NCBI GenBank assembly: GCA_016124255.1
Contig: WGOB01000014.1
Span: 34,692-98,691 of the forward strand
Source of the DNA: Alphaproteobacteria bacterium
GTDB taxonomy: Bacteria > Pseudomonadota > Alphaproteobacteria > Caulobacterales > Aquidulcibacteraceae
Length of the DNA stretch: 64,000 nucleotides
Reading direction: 5' to 3'
Position numbers and translations under genes: made by a program. Each line of letters begins with the position of its first letter. Positions within the stretch are counted from its first letter, which is position 1. This document shows positions 62,582-64,000 of the stretch, in pieces. The notes below the pieces were generated by a model that had not been told where the DNA came from, did not search any database, and was given only the letters and a program-made list of their open reading frames with translations.

Positions 62582-63838
62582 ATGTTCAAGTCCCTGAGCG
62601 TTCGCGTGGTGCTCGCGCTCTTGCTCGGCGTGGCTGCGGGCGCGTTCGTGCGCACCGAGGCGCCGGGCCTTGAAGCGGCAGCAGGCTATGTCGAGGCGTT
62701 CGGCGGCCTGTGGCTCAATGCGCTGCGCATGACGGTGGTGCCGCTGGTGTTCTCGCTGGTCGTGATCGGCATCGCGTCTGTCGCCGACGCCGCCGCGACC
62801 GGGCGCCTCGCGGCGCGTGCGGTGCTGCTCTTTTCGGTGCTGCTCGTCGGCGCTGCGGCGTACTCGATCGCCGCGACGGGCGGGCTCCTGACGGTGTGGT
62901 CGGTCGATGCTGACGCCGCGCGCGCCTTCCTTGGCGCAGCGCCGCCGGCGGCGGAGGCAGCGCCGGCTTCGCTTGAGGGCGGCTTCGCGCGCTGGCTGCA
63001 ATCGCTGGCGCCGTCCAATCCGATCGCCGCCGCTGCGGAGGAGGCGATCCTGCCGCTGGTGATCTTCGCGATCTTCTTCGGCTTCGCTGCAACGCGCCTT
63101 GGCGACGAGCAGAAAACCGCCATCGTCACGCTCTTTCGCGCCATCGCCGAAGCGATGATCGTGATCGTGCAATGGGTGCTGATCGCGGCGCCGCTTGGCG
63201 TATTCGCGCTGTCGCTCGGCGTCGGCCTGCGCGCCGGCTTCGGCGCCGTGGGCGTGCTGGCCCATTACGTGACGGTCGTTTCGCTGGTGACGCTCGGGAT
63301 CACGATCGTCGCGCTGCTGCTGGCGGTGACGTGGGGCCGGGCGCCCATCGCGCGCTTCGCCGCCGCCGCCGGCGCGCCGCTGGCGGTGGCGTTCTCGACC
63401 CAATCCTCGCTCGCGTCGCTGCCGGCGATGCTGGAAGCCGCGCGCGCGGGGCTCGGCGTGCCGCGGCGGGTCACCGATCTCGTCCTGCCGCTGGCGGTGG
63501 CGGTGTTTCGATTCACCAGCCCGGTCGCCAATCTCGCCGTCGCGCTCTACATCGCCTCGCTCTATGGGATTGCGCCCACGCCGCTGGCGCTGATCGGTGC
63601 GATCGTGGTTGCGTTCGCGGTCAGCGTCGGCTCGGTCGGTTTGCCGGGCCAGGTGTCATTTATCGCCAGCATGACGCCGATCTGCATAGCGCTCGGCGTG
63701 CCGATCGAACTCCTCGGCGTTCTTCTGGCCGTCGAGGTCGTGCCCGACATCTTCCGCACGCTTGGCAACGTGTCCGGCGATCTCGCCGCTACCTTGATCC
63801 TCAGCGACAAGAAAGAACGCGACGCCGAGACGGCGTGA
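62582..63838 (+). CDS. Dicarboxylate/amino acid:cation symporter (DAACS family)
   Basis: A 418-residue glutamate/aspartate or C4-dicarboxylate transporter of the DctA/GltT family. NALRMTVVPLVFSLVVIGIAS, the serine-rich VAFSTQSSLASLPAML of hairpin 1, VLPLAVAVFRFTSPVAN with the NMDGT-like region altered, and GLPGQVSFIASMTPI of hairpin 2 are visible. The canonical NMDGT motif reads FRFTS here, so the cation coupling may differ. ATG 62582 follows a GGAGTCGGA site. Confidence 0.88.
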   Translation: MFKSLSVRVVLALLLGVAAGAFVRTEAPGLEAAAGYVEAFGGLWLNALRMTVVPLVFSLVVIGIASVADAAATGRLAARAVLLFSVLLVGAAAYSIAATGGLLTVWSVDADAARAFLGAAPPAAEAAPASLEGGFARWLQSLAPSNPIAAAAEEAILPLVIFAIFFGFAATRLGDEQKTAIVTLFRAIAEAMIVIVQWVLIAAPLGVFALSLGVGLRAGFGAVGVLAHYVTVVSLVTLGITIVALLLAVTWGRAPIARFAAAAGAPLAVAFSTQSSLASLPAMLEAARAGLGVPRRVTDLVLPLAVAVFRFTSPVANLAVALYIASLYGIAPTPLALIGAIVVAFAVSVGSVGLPGQVSFIASMTPICIALGVPIELLGVLLAVEVVPDIFRTLGNVSGDLAATLILSDKKERDAETA

Positions 63839-64000
63839 TCAAGGCGGCGGGATGCGGAAGGTTCGGCGCACGCGCGACGGCTCCGGCGTGCCGTTGACGG
63901 TGCGCGGCGTGAACCGTGTCCGCGAAATCGCCTGCCGCACCGCTTGGCCAAACCCGCGGCCAGGCGGATTTTCGCTCAGCACCTCGATGAAGTCGGCGGG
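63839..64000 (-). CDS. TonB-like energy transducer, C-terminal fragment
   Basis: Only the last 53 codons lie in the window; the gene continues beyond the right edge. EVLSENPPGRGFGQAVRQ and FTPRTVNGTPEPSRVRRTFRI are the TonB C-terminal domain, which contacts the TonB box of outer-membrane receptors. It ends directly against the symporter stop, with no base between. It could power receptors such as the large one encoded at 39.8-43.2 kb, but that is not shown. Confidence 0.85.
   Translation of the reverse strand, partial: PADFIEVLSENPPGRGFGQAVRQAISRTRFTPRTVNGTPEPSRVRRTFRIPPP

Overview
The window reads as a 64-kb piece of chromosome from a high-GC alphaproteobacterium, most likely of the Caulobacterales/Hyphomonadaceae type. 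The evidence is the alphaproteobacterial form of ribosomal protein L36, type-A RNase P RNA, a yebC-ruvC-ruvA-ruvB cluster, fused MnmC, Oar-like and TonB-type envelope proteins, a MotA stator gene, and one sequence resembling a CtrA site. Gene density is high. Many start codons are GTG or TTG, and 4-base stop/start overlaps (ATGA, GTGA) are common. No insertion sequence, prophage, CRISPR array, rRNA gene or convincing tRNA gene was seen.

Region by region. 1-3.9 kb: the end of metH, a small secreted peptide, two paralogous CHAP-domain proteins, a voltage-gated ion channel and a DjlA-like co-chaperone. 4.0-4.4 kb: RNase P RNA on the minus strand. 4.4-17.2 kb: envelope and transport genes (AmpD-like amidase, EamA and MFS transporters, MltB-like transglycosylase, DUF1223 protein, M49-like peptidase), rpmJ, a WYL regulator beside an alpha/beta hydrolase/TPR pair, and an ArsR/SRPBCC pair. 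17.3-24.5 kb: motA, a small lipoprotein, mnmC, a degenerate WecG/TagA-like protein, and a TetR-controlled aldo/keto reductase plus sugar-type symporter unit.

24.5-30.4 kb is a minus-strand central-carbon run read from gap: gap, a small membrane protein, pgk, class I aldolase, a DUF4198 protein, thiE and possibly suhB. The last aldolase-DUF4198-thiE steps are joined by GTGA overlaps. 30.8-37.9 kb is a plus-strand run: candidate 6S RNA, 5-formyl-THF cyclo-ligase, yebC, an O-methyltransferase, then ruvC, ruvA and ruvB interleaved with an aldo/keto reductase and a Nudix hydrolase, ending in an AT-richer DUF4238-like gene. 38-43 kb holds a TRIC-type channel, an SDR enzyme and a 1139-residue TonB-dependent receptor with its own terminator.

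43.4-54 kb is almost entirely minus strand: an HTH-CYTH-PhoD unit, an OmpA-like lipoprotein, GH13 glucosidase coupled to an FAD oxidoreductase, a divergent EF-G-like GTPase and an M1 aminopeptidase. 54-61.6 kb carries a fumarylacetoacetase-family hydrolase, an unrecognised 374-residue protein, glyoxalase I and a complete branched-chain 2-oxoacid dehydrogenase operon (E1a, E1b, E2, E3) behind a promoter region rich in repeats. The end holds a dicarboxylate-type symporter and the C-terminus of a TonB protein.

No obvious new multi-gene defence or mobile system is visible. The most unusual items are single genes with altered key residues (the channel filter, the EF-G-like GTPase, the WecG-like protein, the M49-like peptidase) and several clean inverted-repeat operators that pair with adjacent regulators.
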